The notes below the pieces were generated by a model that searched no databases, had not been told where the DNA came from, and saw only the letters and a program-made list of their open reading frames with translations. Position numbers and translations under genes: made by a program. Below are positions 1 through 12,731 of a DNA stretch of 64,000 bases, one piece after another; position 1 is the stretch's first letter, and every line of letters starts with the position of its first letter. The DNA is taken from positions 5,502,326 to 5,566,325 of the forward strand of contig NZ_OZ024668.1 of assembly GCF_902497775.2 (NCBI RefSeq), in the 5' to 3' direction. Origin of the DNA: Pseudomonas fluorescens (GTDB taxonomy: Bacteria > Pseudomonadota > Gammaproteobacteria > Pseudomonadales > Pseudomonadaceae).

Positions 1-8
1 CCGGAGAG

Positions 9-16
9 AACAACAA
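9..16 (+). promoter_or_regulatory. Putative Hfq/Crc A-rich site at the puuC start
   Basis: AACAACAA matches the AANAANAA catabolite-repression motif exactly and abuts the ATG of the aldehyde dehydrogenase, overlapping the ribosome-binding region. Such sites are bound by Hfq with Crc in Pseudomonas to block translation. Motif seen directly; function inferred. Confidence 0.5.
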
Positions 17-1509
17 TGACAACAGCACCACGCCAACACTGGGAACAGCTTTTCCAGGGCCTGAACATCGAAGGCCGCGCCTTTATCGACGGCCAGTACT
101 GCGCCAGTGTGTCCGGCGAGACCTTCGACTGCGCAAGCCCGGTCGACGGTCGCCAACTGGCGCAGATCGCCAGCTGTGACAGCGCCGACGCCGAACGCGC
201 CGTGGCCGCTGCCCGGCGCAGTTTCGACAGTGGTGTCTGGGCCGACCAGGCCCCGGCCCAGCGCAAGCGGGTGCTGATCGCCTTTGCTGATTTGCTTCTG
301 GCCAATGCCGAAGAACTGGCATTGCTGGAAACCCTGGACATGGGCAAGCCGATTGCCGATTCCCTGAGCATCGACATCCCGGCGGCGGCCAACGCCATTC
401 GCTGGAACGCCGAAGCCATCGACAAGATTTACGACGAAGTTGCTGCGACCCCGTCCGACCAGCTGGGTTTGGTCACCCGCTCGCCGGTCGGCGTGGTCGC
501 GGCCATTGTTCCGTGGAATTTTCCACTGATGATGGCCTGCTGGAAACTCGGCCCGGCCCTGGCCACCGGTAACTCGGTGATCCTCAAGCCGTCCGAAAAA
601 TCGCCGCTGACCGCCATTCGTATTGCCCAGCTGGCAATCGAAGCAGGCTTGCCGGCGGGTGTGCTCAACGTGTTGCCAGGTTACGGCCACACCGTCGGCA
701 AGGCCCTGGCCTTGCACATGGACGTCGATACCCTGGTATTCACCGGCTCCACCCGTATCGCCAAGCAGCTGATGGTCTACGCCGGTGAGTCGAACATGAA
801 GCGCGTCTGGCTCGAAGCCGGGGGCAAGAGCCCGAACATCGTCTTCGCTGACGCCCCGGACCTGCAGGCCGCCGCCGAAGCTGCGGCCAGCGCCATCGCC
901 TTCAACCAGGGCGAGGTGTGCATTGCCGGTTCGCGCCTGTTGGTCGAGCGCAGCATCAAGGAGCGCTTCCTGCCTATGGTGGTCGAGGCCCTCAAGGCCT
1001 GGAAACCCGGCCATGCGCTGGACCCGAACACCCGTGTCGGCGCCTTGGTCGACAGCACCCAGCTGGATACCGTGCTCGGTTACATCGAAGCCGGCAAGGC
1101 TGACGGTGCCACCCTGGTCACCGGCGGCGAGCGTGTACTGGAAGACACCTGCGGCGTGTATGTGCAGCCTGCGATCTTCGATGGCGTAACCAATGCCATG
1201 CGCATCGCCCGCGAAGAAATCTTCGGCCCGGTGTTGTCGGTGATCACCTTCGACAGCGCCGAAGAAGCCATCGCCATTGCCAACGACTCGCCTTTCGGTC
1301 TGGCCGCGGCCGTGTGGACCAGCAATATTTCCCGTGCCCACAACACCGCCCGCGCCCTGCGTGCCGGCAGCGTCTGGGTCAACCAGTACGACGGCGGCGA
1401 CATGACCGCCCCGTTCGGCGGCTTCAAGCAGTCGGGCAACGGCCGGGACAAATCGCTGCACGCTTTCGACAAATACACCGAACTCAAGGCGACCTGGATC
1501 AAGCTGTAA
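16..1509 (+). CDS. puuC: Aldehyde dehydrogenase, PuuC/KauB type
   Basis: NAD(P)-dependent aldehyde dehydrogenase of 497 residues, the normal family length. It probably oxidises gamma-glutamyl-gamma-aminobutyraldehyde (or related omega-aminoaldehydes) in putrescine degradation. The catalytic Cys302 lies in a GEVCIAGSR motif, the general base Glu267 in WLEAGGKSPN, and the coenzyme-fold motifs VPWNFP and FTGSTRIAKQ are intact. The start is preceded by GGAGAG about 8 bases upstream. The gene is followed after 14 bases by puuD, which encodes the next enzyme of the gamma-glutamylated putrescine route, so the two are probably co-transcribed. A close paralogue of identical length lies at 16673. The family is certain; substrate is inferred from the neighbour. 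Confidence 0.9.
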   Translation: MTTAPRQHWEQLFQGLNIEGRAFIDGQYCASVSGETFDCASPVDGRQLAQIASCDSADAERAVAAARRSFDSGVWADQAPAQRKRVLIAFADLLLANAEELALLETLDMGKPIADSLSIDIPAAANAIRWNAEAIDKIYDEVAATPSDQLGLVTRSPVGVVAAIVPWNFPLMMACWKLGPALATGNSVILKPSEKSPLTAIRIAQLAIEAGLPAGVLNVLPGYGHTVGKALALHMDVDTLVFTGSTRIAKQLMVYAGESNMKRVWLEAGGKSPNIVFADAPDLQAAAEAAASAIAFNQGEVCIAGSRLLVERSIKERFLPMVVEALKAWKPGHALDPNTRVGALVDSTQLDTVLGYIEAGKADGATLVTGGERVLEDTCGVYVQPAIFDGVTNAMRIAREEIFGPVLSVITFDSAEEAIAIANDSPFGLAAAVWTSNISRAHNTARALRAGSVWVNQYDGGDMTAPFGGFKQSGNGRDKSLHAFDKYTELKATWIKL

Positions 1510-1523
1510 GGGAGGGTGAACCC

Positions 1524-2303
1524 ATGCAAACTACCACTGGAATGCCGCCTTTGATTGGCGTTTCCGCTTGCCGCCAGCAACTGGGCAAGAACTCGTCGCA
1601 CACCGTTGGCGACAAATATGTCGAGGCCGCAGGCTTTGCCGGGATCCCCCTGATCCTCCCGGCAAGGGCCGAGCCCAGCGACCCGCGCCGCGTACTGGAG
1701 CGGCTCGATGGCATTCTTTTTACCGGTTCGCCTTCAAATGTCGAGCCGCATCATTACAATGGCGCCCCCAGCGTGGAAGGGACCAGGCACGACGTGTTTC
1801 GCGATCGGCTGACCCTGCCGCTGCTGCAGGCGGCGATTGCCGACGGCGTGCCGGTGTTCTGCATCTGCCGTGGTTTCCAGGAACTCAACGTGGCCCTCGG
1901 TGGCACCCTGCACCAGCGGGTGCAGGAACTGCCTGGTTACCTGGATCACCGCGAGCCGCAGGATGCCCCGCTGGAAGAACAATACAGCCCCCGTCACCTG
2001 GTGACTGTCCAGCCCGGCGGGCTGTTCGAGCGCCTGGGGATGGAGCACAGCTTCATGGTCAATTCGCTGCACAGCCAGGGCATCGATCGCCTGGCTGACG
2101 GCTTGCGCGCCGAGGCATTGGCCCCCGATGGACTGATCGAAGCGGTGTTCATGGAAGACGCCCCAGGCTTTGTGGTCGGTGTGCAATGGCATCCCGAGTA
2201 CCGCTTCGCCGACAACCCGGTCTCGCTGCGTCTGTTCCAGGCGTTCCGTGAGGCATGCCTGGCCCGTGCCACGGGCGAGCAGATCCGGGAGAAGACCCTA
2301 TGA
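1524..2303 (+). CDS. puuD: Gamma-glutamyl-gamma-aminobutyrate hydrolase
   Basis: Class I glutamine-amidotransferase-like hydrolase of 259 residues that releases GABA and glutamate from gamma-glutamyl-GABA in the cytoplasm. The nucleophile is Cys115 in an ICRGFQELN motif and the partner histidine lies in GVQWHPEY near residue 220. An upstream in-frame extension is open, but the ATG at 1524 is chosen because it has a GGAGGG ribosome site nearby and begins with the family-typical MPPLIGV segment. It follows the aldehyde dehydrogenase by 14 bases and precedes a permease, a layout consistent with a polyamine catabolic operon. Confidence 0.92.
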   Translation: MQTTTGMPPLIGVSACRQQLGKNSSHTVGDKYVEAAGFAGIPLILPARAEPSDPRRVLERLDGILFTGSPSNVEPHHYNGAPSVEGTRHDVFRDRLTLPLLQAAIADGVPVFCICRGFQELNVALGGTLHQRVQELPGYLDHREPQDAPLEEQYSPRHLVTVQPGGLFERLGMEHSFMVNSLHSQGIDRLADGLRAEALAPDGLIEAVFMEDAPGFVVGVQWHPEYRFADNPVSLRLFQAFREACLARATGEQIREKTL

Positions 2304-2361
2304 GGTCAGCCGGTTGAACCGGGCTTGAAGTACCACGCAACAAGTTTCAATGAGTGAAAGC

Positions 2362-2381
2362 GGACACCCTGCGGGGTGTCC
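2362..2381 (+). other. Perfect hairpin between puuD and permease
   Basis: GGACACCC and GGGTGTCC form an uninterrupted 8-bp stem with a four-base loop. It is not followed by a T-run, so it is not a standard terminator; it may be an RNA-processing or translational control element ahead of the permease start. Confidence 0.5.
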
Positions 2382-2383
2382 TG

Positions 2384-2391
2384 AAAAACAA
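2384..2391 (+). promoter_or_regulatory. Putative Hfq/Crc A-rich site before permease
   Basis: AAAAACAA matches AANAANAA and lies directly after the hairpin and about 25 bases before the preferred permease start. Inferred catabolite-repression site for an amino-compound transporter. Confidence 0.35.
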
Positions 2392-2415
2392 TACCAATAT
2401 TGGCGGCAACTACTC

Positions 2416-3936
2416 ATGAGTGAACACAAAGCAGGCCTGTCCCCAGGTGAGGGCGGGCGATCCAAGGGGCTGGCCAAGGGCCGGCTCGGACTGCTGGCCA
2501 GCATCGTGCTGGGCATTTCCACCATCGCTCCGGTCTATACCCTGACCGGCGCGCTGGGCCCGACCGTGCGTGAAGTCGGGGCTCATCTGCCGGCGGTATT
2601 CATCGTTGGCTTCCTGCCGATGCTGCTGGTGGCCCTGGGTTACCGCGAATTGAATGCGGCCGAGCCGGACAGCGGTACTTCCTTTACCTGGTCGGCGCGG
2701 GCGTTCGGCCCGATGATCGGCTGGATCGGCGGCTGGGGGCTGGTCACCGCGACCACCATCGTGCTGTCCAACCTGGCCGGGGTGGCCGTCGACTTCTTCT
2801 ATCTATTCCTTGGGCAGATCACCGGCAGCCACGAGGTGGCTGCGCTAAGCGACAACCTGCTGATCAATGTGGTCACCTGTTGCGTGTTCATCGCCATGGC
2901 GGTGTGGATCTGCTGTCGCGGCATCGCCACGACCATGACCGTGCAGTACGGCCTGGTGGCATTGCAGCTGGTGGTACTGGTGGGCTTTGCCATGGCCGCA
3001 TTTGGCGAGTCTTCGGTGACGCCGCCGCTGGAATTCGACCTGGACTGGTTCAACCCCTTCGGCGTTGAGTCGTTCTCGGCCTTTACCGCCGGCTTGTCGC
3101 TGTCGATCTTCATCTTCTGGGGCTGGGACGTGTGCCTGAGCATCAGCGAAGAATCGGTAGGCAGCGGTGATACCCCGGGCCGCGCGGCAACCCTGACGGT
3201 GTTGCTGATTCTCGGTCTGTACCTGGTCACGGCAATCGCCACCCTGCAATTTGCCGGTATTGGTGACGTTGGCCTGGGCCTGAACAACCCGCGCATCCAG
3301 GAAAACGTCTTCGCTCACCTGGCCGGTCCCGTCATGGGGCCTCTGGCAATCCTGATGTCGATCGCCGTGCTGGCCAGTACTGCCGCCTCGCTGCAGTCCA
3401 CCTTCGTGTCGCCGGCGCGTACGCTGCTGGCCATGGGTTACTACGGCGCCGTGCCTGAGCGCTTCGCCAGCGTCTGCCCGCGTTCGAAAACCCCGCGCTA
3501 CGCCACCATTTGTGCCGGCATGGCCGCAGGCGTGTTCTACGTGACCATGCGTACCCTGAGCGAGAATGTCCTGGCTGACACCATCACCGCCCTGGGCATG
3601 ATGATCTGCTTCTACTATTCGCTGACCGCCTACGCCTGTGTCTGGTACTTCCGCCACAGTCTGTTCGACAGCCTGCGTCACTTCCTCCTGCGCGGCCTGT
3701 GCCCGCTGCTCGGTGGTGGCATCCTCTCGGTGATCTTCCTGCAGACGGCCATCGACAGCGCTTCACCGTCGTTCGGCAGTGGTTCGCATGTTGGCGGGTT
3801 GGGCCTGGTGTTCGTGATCGCAATGATCATCACCGTGCTCGGCCTGGTGCTGATGATGCTGTCGCGCCTGCGTGCGCCGGCGTTCTTCCTGGGCATGACC
3901 CTGCACCGTCACGCCACGGTCTCCAGCCGCCGTTAA
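2416..3936 (+). CDS. APC-family amino acid/polyamine permease
   Basis: Inner-membrane transporter of 506 residues with about 12 hydrophobic segments. The N-terminal LASIVLGISTIAPVYTLTG segment is the TM1 unwound region typical of amino acid-polyamine-organocation permeases. Neighbouring puuC and puuD suggest that it imports putrescine or a related amine, like PuuP. The reading frame is open back to an ATG at 2350, but that start would put a hairpin inside the coding region and lacks a ribosome site; the ATG at 2416 gives the usual short hydrophilic N-terminus. Its own ribosome site is also weak, which would suit control of translation. Substrate not proven by sequence. Confidence 0.85.
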   Translation: MSEHKAGLSPGEGGRSKGLAKGRLGLLASIVLGISTIAPVYTLTGALGPTVREVGAHLPAVFIVGFLPMLLVALGYRELNAAEPDSGTSFTWSARAFGPMIGWIGGWGLVTATTIVLSNLAGVAVDFFYLFLGQITGSHEVAALSDNLLINVVTCCVFIAMAVWICCRGIATTMTVQYGLVALQLVVLVGFAMAAFGESSVTPPLEFDLDWFNPFGVESFSAFTAGLSLSIFIFWGWDVCLSISEESVGSGDTPGRAATLTVLLILGLYLVTAIATLQFAGIGDVGLGLNNPRIQENVFAHLAGPVMGPLAILMSIAVLASTAASLQSTFVSPARTLLAMGYYGAVPERFASVCPRSKTPRYATICAGMAAGVFYVTMRTLSENVLADTITALGMMICFYYSLTAYACVWYFRHSLFDSLRHFLLRGLCPLLGGGILSVIFLQTAIDSASPSFGSGSHVGGLGLVFVIAMIITVLGLVLMMLSRLRAPAFFLGMTLHRHATVSSRR

Positions 3937-3957
3937 GCGGCTGGAGTGGCGGGTTGC

Positions 3958-5455
<1,498 letters not shown>

Positions 5456-5651
5456 GGGAAGTACCTCGCGCAATAAGATGAAGGAAAGCCAATGGCTGGA
5501 GGCGCAGGATTGTAGCGCAGTGCGGCGCTGGCTCCCAATCCACTGATGTTACAAACAGTCAGAGCACCTCCGGAAAAACCCGACCTGCGGCCCTGGGTCG
5601 CCAGTTTCGGGCCCTGCGACAATAGGCGTGTCCTCATTGCCCGGGGCGCTC

Positions 5652-5657
5652 TATAAT
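5652..5657 (+). promoter_or_regulatory. -10 element for rph
   Basis: Exact TATAAT 35 bases upstream of the rph start codon. No good -35 hexamer is visible at 17 bases (TGTCCT), so the promoter may rely on an extended or activator-assisted form. Confidence 0.5.
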
Positions 5658-5692
5658 GCTGGGCAGATTCAAGTCCAGTACAGGTATCCCAA

Positions 5693-6415
5693 ATGAAACG
5701 TCCAAGTGGTCGCGCTGCCGATCAGCTCCGCTCGATCCGCATCACCCGCAACTACACCAAACACGCCGAGGGGTCAGTACTGGTCGAGTTCGGTGACACC
5801 AAAGTCATCTGCACTGTCAGTGTCGAGAACGGTGTCCCGCGCTTCCTCAAAGGTCAGGGCCAAGGCTGGCTGACGGCCGAGTACGGCATGCTGCCGCGCT
5901 CCACCGGCGAGCGTAACCAGCGTGAAGCCAGCCGCGGCAAGCAAGGCGGCCGCACCCTCGAAATCCAGCGCCTGATCGGCCGCTCCCTGCGCGCTGCGCT
6001 GGACATGAGCAAGCTGGGCGACATCACCCTGTACGTCGACTGCGACGTGATCCAGGCCGATGGGGGCACCCGTACCGCATCGATCACCGGCGCCATGGTC
6101 GCCCTGGTCGACGCCCTGCGGGTGGTCAAGAAGCGTGGCGGCCTGAAGGGCGGTGACCCGCTCAAGCACATGATCGCTGCCGTTTCGGTGGGCATGTACC
6201 AGGGCGAGCCGGTGCTCGACCTGGACTACCTCGAAGACTCGGCCGCCGAGACCGACCTGAACGTGGTGATGACCAGCCAGGGTGGGTTCATCGAGGTTCA
6301 GGGCACTGCCGAAGGCGCACCGTTCCAGCCAGAAGAGCTCAATGCCATGCTGGCCTTGGCGCAAAAAGGCATGACCGACCTGTTTGAACTGCAGCAAGCC
6401 TCGCTGGCCGACTGA
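5693..6415 (+). CDS. rph: Ribonuclease PH
   Basis: Phosphorolytic 3'-to-5' exoribonuclease of 240 residues that trims tRNA 3' ends. It begins with the conserved [13 protein letters not shown] and carries the phosphate/RNA-binding segments [19 protein letters not shown] and [18 protein letters not shown], with the full C-terminal portion, so it is not the truncated form known from some E. coli K-12 strains. It is divergent from yicC. A small membrane protein gene and then the convergent crc gene follow. Confidence 0.96.
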   Translation: MKRPSGRAADQLRSIRITRNYTKHAEGSVLVEFGDTKVICTVSVENGVPRFLKGQGQGWLTAEYGMLPRSTGERNQREASRGKQGGRTLEIQRLIGRSLRAALDMSKLGDITLYVDCDVIQADGGTRTASITGAMVALVDALRVVKKRGGLKGGDPLKHMIAAVSVGMYQGEPVLDLDYLEDSAAETDLNVVMTSQGGFIEVQGTAEGAPFQPEELNAMLALAQKGMTDLFELQQASLAD

Positions 6416-6440
6416 ATTCAACCCGGGCAAGGAGCAGAAT

Positions 6441-6809
6441 ATGACCGAGCAGCCGTTGCAGTTGCCCACTCCCAATGCCGAAGTTCGGCAGTGGGCAATG
6501 TTCTGCCACCTGGCCGCGCTGTTGGGCCTGGTCTTTCCCTTCGGTAGCCTGTTGGGGCCGTTGGTGATGTGGATCTGGAAGAAAGACGTCGATCCGTTCG
6601 TCGATGCCCAGGGCAAGGAAGCGTTGAACTTTCAGATCACCGTGTTCATTGCCTCGATCATCTGCGCCGTGCTGATGTTCGTACTGATCGGTGTGGTGCT
6701 GTTCGGCATGCTGATGATCGCCGTGCTGATCCTGACCATCATGGCCGGGGTCAAGGCCAATGACGGCCTGCCGTATCGCTACCCGCTGACCTGGCGGCCG
6801 ATCAAATAA
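6441..6809 (+). CDS. DUF4870 small membrane protein
   Basis: Protein of 122 residues with three hydrophobic segments: about residues 22-40 (MFCHLAALLGLVFPFG), 65-85 and 87-105. The QEALNFQI-like signature (GKEALNFQITVF) typical of DUF4870 is present. A GGAG ribosome site lies before the ATG. It follows rph by 25 bases and is probably co-transcribed; a strong terminator lies downstream. Function unknown; inner-membrane location inferred. Confidence 0.85.
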   Translation: MTEQPLQLPTPNAEVRQWAMFCHLAALLGLVFPFGSLLGPLVMWIWKKDVDPFVDAQGKEALNFQITVFIASIICAVLMFVLIGVVLFGMLMIAVLILTIMAGVKANDGLPYRYPLTWRPIK

Positions 6810-6829
6810 TGATCCGCTAAAAGCTGCAG

Positions 6830-6866
6830 CCACAAAAAAGCCGACGCGAAGTCGGCTTTTTTGTGG
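6830..6866. terminator. Bidirectional intrinsic terminator
   Basis: GCCGAC/GTCGGC stem flanked by an A-run on the left and a T-run on the right, so it can serve both the rph side and the convergent crc gene. Confidence 0.9.
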
Positions 6867-6875
6867 CTGAATCCA

Positions 6876-7655
6876 TCAGATGGTCAGCGTCCAGTCGTAG
6901 TCCACGATCAGCGGCGCATGCTGGGAGAAGCGCGGCTGGCGTGGCAGGCGTGCGCTGCGCACGAAGCGGCGCAGGCCCGGGGTCAGCAACTGATAGTCGA
7001 AGCGCCAGCCCAGGTTGAGCATCTCGGCCTGTTCGTTATCTGGCCACCAGCTGTACTGGTCGCCTTCACGGCTGACTTCGCGCAGGGCATCGACATAACC
7101 CATGTTGCCGACAATCTCGTCCATCCAGGCGCGCTCTGGCGCCAGGAAGCCTGGAGACTGCTGGCCATCGCGCCAGTTCTTGACGTCGAGCTTCTGCTGC
7201 GCCACGTACAACGAGCCGCAGTAGATGTACTCACGACGCTTGCGCCGTTGCTTGTCCAGGTACTTGGCGAAGTCGTCCATCAACTTGAACTTCTGGTTCA
7301 AGTCTTCATCGCCGTTCATTCCCGAAGGTAGCAACAGGGTTGCGATGCTTACCTTGTCGAAATCGGCCTGCAGGTAACGTCCGTAGCGGTCGGCTGTCTC
7401 GAAGCCCAGGCCGCTGATGACTGCCTTGGGCTGCAACCGCGAATAAAGTGCCACGCCGCCTTGGGCGGGAACTTCTGCGTCGCAGGCATAAAGGAAGTAG
7501 CCATCGAGCTGGAAAGCTGGGTCGTCGAGTTCAAAGGCCGAGGCGCGGGTATCCTGAAGGCAGATGACGTCAGCATTCTGGGCTTGTAGCCAGCTGAGCA
7601 AACCACGCTCAACGGCAGCCTGAATGCCATTAACGTTCACACTGATGATCCGCAT
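6876..7655 (-). CDS. crc: Catabolite repression control protein Crc
   Basis: Protein of 259 residues with the exonuclease III/EEP fold (MRIISVNVNGIQAA at the N-terminus, QHAPLIVDYDW at the C-terminus). It matches Pseudomonas Crc rather than XthA, particularly in segments such as QDTRASAFELDDPAFQ. Crc acts with Hfq on A-rich mRNA leader motifs to repress translation of secondary carbon-source genes; known Crc lacks nuclease activity. The frame is open four codons further upstream, but MRIISVN is the family start. It lies between rph and pyrE, its conserved position, and is divergent from pyrE. Confidence 0.96.
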   Translation of the reverse strand: MRIISVNVNGIQAAVERGLLSWLQAQNADVICLQDTRASAFELDDPAFQLDGYFLYACDAEVPAQGGVALYSRLQPKAVISGLGFETADRYGRYLQADFDKVSIATLLLPSGMNGDEDLNQKFKLMDDFAKYLDKQRRKRREYIYCGSLYVAQQKLDVKNWRDGQQSPGFLAPERAWMDEIVGNMGYVDALREVSREGDQYSWWPDNEQAEMLNLGWRFDYQLLTPGLRRFVRSARLPRQPRFSQHAPLIVDYDWTLTI

Positions 7656-7735
7656 AAATGGCCCCAAAAATCTCGTGCGTGTATGATACCCGAGCTGTAC
7701 TCAATTAGCTAAATCCGTGGTATCCGGGACTCTTC

Positions 7736-8377
7736 ATGCAGCCGTATCAGCGCGACTTCATTCGTTTTGCCATCGACCGCGGGGTTCTGCGCTTCGGTGA
7801 ATTCACCCTCAAGTCCGGGCGCACCAGCCCGTACTTCTTCAATGCCGGCCTGTTCAACAGCGGTTCGGCCCTGGCTCAGCTCGGGCGTTTCTATGCTGCG
7901 GCGATTGTCGACAGCAAGATCCCGTTCGACGTGCTGTTCGGCCCGGCCTACAAGGGTATCCCCCTGGCGGCAGCCACTGCCGTGGCCCTGGCCGAGCACC
8001 ATGATCTCGACCTGCCCTGGTGCTTCAACCGTAAAGAGGCCAAGGCCCACGGTGAAGGCGGCAGCCTGGTGGGCGCACCGCTGACCGGCGACGTGTTGAT
8101 CATCGACGACGTGATCACTGCCGGTACCGCCATCCGCGAGGTCATGCAGATCATCCAGGGCCAGCAAGCCAAGGCTGCTGGCGTGCTGATTGCGCTGAAC
8201 CGCCAGGAGCGCGGCAACGGCGAGCTGTCGGCGATCCAGGAAGTGGAGCGCGACTTCGGCATTCCGGTGGTGAGCATTGTCTCGCTGACCCAGGTGCTGC
8301 AGTTCCTCGCCGACGACCCGGCGCTCAAGCAGCACTTGCCGGCCGTCGAGGCCTATCGGGCTCAGTACGGTATCTGA
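7736..8377 (+). CDS. pyrE: Orotate phosphoribosyltransferase
   Basis: Pyrimidine-biosynthesis enzyme of 213 residues that converts orotate and PRPP to OMP. The PRPP-binding motif [16 protein letters not shown] is near residue 122, and the orotate-loop residues follow [12 protein letters not shown]-terminus [13 protein letters not shown] is typical. Its promoter lies in the 80-base gap shared with crc. A terminator follows 6 bases after the stop, and argB converges from the other side. Confidence 0.97.
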   Translation: MQPYQRDFIRFAIDRGVLRFGEFTLKSGRTSPYFFNAGLFNSGSALAQLGRFYAAAIVDSKIPFDVLFGPAYKGIPLAAATAVALAEHHDLDLPWCFNRKEAKAHGEGGSLVGAPLTGDVLIIDDVITAGTAIREVMQIIQGQQAKAAGVLIALNRQERGNGELSAIQEVERDFGIPVVSIVSLTQVLQFLADDPALKQHLPAVEAYRAQYGI

Positions 8378-8383
8378 GGCAAA

Positions 8384-8413
8384 CAAAAAGGCGACCCGAG
8401 GGTCGCCTTTTTT
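8384..8413 (+). terminator. Intrinsic terminator after pyrE
   Basis: GGCGACC/GGTCGCC stem with A-run before and T-run after; the symmetry allows use from both directions. Confidence 0.9.
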
Positions 8414-8420
8414 GTGTCTG

Positions 8421-8462
8421 ATCGCGGGGGGCAAGTCGGGTCGCCGCACCGCCGCTCCCACA
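8421..8462. repeat. REP-like element, imperfect
   Basis: Begins ATCGCGGGGGGCAAG and continues into CCGCTCCCACAAG, a degenerate form of the P. putida-type REP core. It sits between the convergent pyrE and argB genes. Confidence 0.6.
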
Positions 8463-8478
8463 AGCCCCGCGAAAGGGT

Positions 8479-10814
<2,336 letters not shown>

Positions 10815-10927
10815 CTCTGGGGGAGCTCCAATTTAGAGGGCGTGCAGGGCAGGCTCAAACTGAACGCTTTGACGGCTATTTCGCCAGAGAGTTCGCCATC
10901 CTTGGCTCGCGCTGGATAACCGGCGGA

Positions 10928-11383
10928 TCAATGGCTGCCGGAATGACCAAAGCCGCCAGCGCCGCGTTGGCTCTCATCGAAGGCTTCGACGATATCGAAG
11001 TGCGCCTGTACCACCGGCACCAGTACCAGCTGGGCGATGCGTTCGCCGATGGCGATGGTGAATGGCGTCTGGCCGCGGTTCCAGCAGGAGACCATCAGTT
11101 CGCCCTGGTAGTCGGAGTCGATCAGGCCGACCAGGTTGCCAAGGACGATGCCGTGTTTGTGGCCAAGGCCCGAACGCGGCAGGATCAATGCCGCCAGGCC
11201 CGGATCACCGATGTACACCGACAGGCCGGTAGGGATCAGCAGGGTCTGGCCTGGCTCGAGGACGGTGTCTTCCTTGAGCATGGCGCGCAGGTCGAGGCCG
11301 GCCGAGCCCGGGGTGGCGTACTGCGGCAGCGGGAACTCGCCGCCGATGCGTGGATCGAGAATCTTGGCTTGTAGAGCGTGCAT
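10928..11383 (-). CDS. dut: dUTP diphosphatase
   Basis: Trimeric dUTPase of 151 residues that hydrolyses dUTP to dUMP. All five motifs are visible: [43 protein letters not shown] and the C-terminal [10 protein letters not shown] phosphate loop. It starts 6 bases after the coaBC stop, so the two are co-transcribed. Confidence 0.97.
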   Translation of the reverse strand: MHALQAKILDPRIGGEFPLPQYATPGSAGLDLRAMLKEDTVLEPGQTLLIPTGLSVYIGDPGLAALILPRSGLGHKHGIVLGNLVGLIDSDYQGELMVSCWNRGQTPFTIAIGERIAQLVLVPVVQAHFDIVEAFDESQRGAGGFGHSGSH

Positions 11384-11389
11384 GCGAAA

Positions 11390-12598
11390 TTAAACCTGGT
11401 TGAGACGTTCGGCGATGAAAGCTACCAGCTGGCGGGCGATCTTGCCCTTGCTGGTCTGCGCGAAAACAGTGGCGTGAAGTTGGCGGTCGATGACGCTGCA
11501 GGCGTTCTCCTCGCTGTTGAAGCCGATGCTGGGGTTGGCCACATCGTTGGCGACAATCAGGTCGAGGTTCTTGTCCTTGAGCTTGCGCGCGGCGTAATCG
11601 AGCAGGTGTTCGGTCTCGGCGGCAAAGCCGACGCTGAACGGGCGATCGGGACGGGTGGAGATGCTGGCGAGAATGTCCGGATTGCGGACCATCTGCAGCA
11701 GCAGGCCGTCACCTGTCGTAGGGTCTTTCTTGAGTTTTTGCGGGGCTACCACCTCTGGGCGGTAGTCTGCGACCGCAGCCGAAGCGATGAACACATCGCA
11801 GGGGATGGCGGCTTCACAGGCGGCGAGCATGTCGCGGGCACTGACCACGTCGATGCGGGTAACCCGGTCGGGTGTTGGCAGGTTCACCGGGCCCGTGACC
11901 AGGGTGACTTTGGCGCCAGCCTCAACCGCCGCTTCGGCCAGGGCAAAGCCCATTTTCCCCGAACTGTGGTTGGTGATGTAGCGCACCGGGTCGATGTTTT
12001 CCTGGGTCGGGCCGGCAGTGATCAGCACGTGCTTGCCGGTCAGTGACTCGCGCTTGAAGGTCTCGGCGGCGCACCAGGCAAGGTCAGTGGCTTCGAGCAT
12101 GCGGCCCAGGCCCACGTCGCCACAGGCCTGGCTGCCGGAGGCCGGGCCGAACACCTGGATATCACGGCTTTGCAGCAGCTCGAGGTTGGCCTGGGTGGCC
12201 GGGTCGCGCCACATTGCCTGGTTCATTGCCGGGGCCACGGCCACGGTGGCGTCGGTAGCCAGGACCAGGGTGGTCAGCAGATCGTCGGCAACACCCTGTG
12301 CCAGGCGTGCGAGCAGGTCGGCGGTGGCTGGGGCAATCAGCACCAGGTCGGCCCATTTGGCCAGCTCGATATGGCCCATCGCCGCTTCGGCAGCAGGGTC
12401 CAATAGGTCCATGTGCACCGGGTGCCCGGACAGGGCCTGCATAGTCAGCGGGGTAATGAATTCGGCCCCGCCACGAGTCATGACGACGCGCACTTGGGCG
12501 CCGTGTTCCAGGAGTCGGCGAACCAGCTCGGCACTCTTGTAGGCGGCAATGCCGCCGCCGACGCCGAGAACGATGCGCTTCCGATACAGCCGCTGCAT
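11390..12598 (-). CDS. coaBC: Bifunctional CoaBC (PPC synthetase/decarboxylase)
   Basis: Coenzyme A biosynthesis enzyme of 402 residues. The N-terminal half is the FMN-dependent decarboxylase (GGGIAAYKS near residue 15, APAMNQAMW near 125); the C-terminal half is the CTP-dependent synthetase (ITAGPTQENIDPVRYITNHSSGKMG near residue 195). Both active halves are complete. It heads the coaBC-dut-algC-argB series and is divergent from radC. Confidence 0.97.
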   Translation of the reverse strand: MQRLYRKRIVLGVGGGIAAYKSAELVRRLLEHGAQVRVVMTRGGAEFITPLTMQALSGHPVHMDLLDPAAEAAMGHIELAKWADLVLIAPATADLLARLAQGVADDLLTTLVLATDATVAVAPAMNQAMWRDPATQANLELLQSRDIQVFGPASGSQACGDVGLGRMLEATDLAWCAAETFKRESLTGKHVLITAGPTQENIDPVRYITNHSSGKMGFALAEAAVEAGAKVTLVTGPVNLPTPDRVTRIDVVSARDMLAACEAAIPCDVFIASAAVADYRPEVVAPQKLKKDPTTGDGLLLQMVRNPDILASISTRPDRPFSVGFAAETEHLLDYAARKLKDKNLDLIVANDVANPSIGFNSEENACSVIDRQLHATVFAQTSKGKIARQLVAFIAERLNQV

Positions 12599-12731
12599 AG
12601 GCTTGCCTTTTGCTCAGTGATTACACGCGGCGACGACGCCTCCCCAGGCCGGTTCGTCGCGTAAAAATGAGGGGCTAATGTAGCACAGGGCTCAAACCGG
12701 GAGCAGTAACCGAAAGACAGAGGGAATTGTC

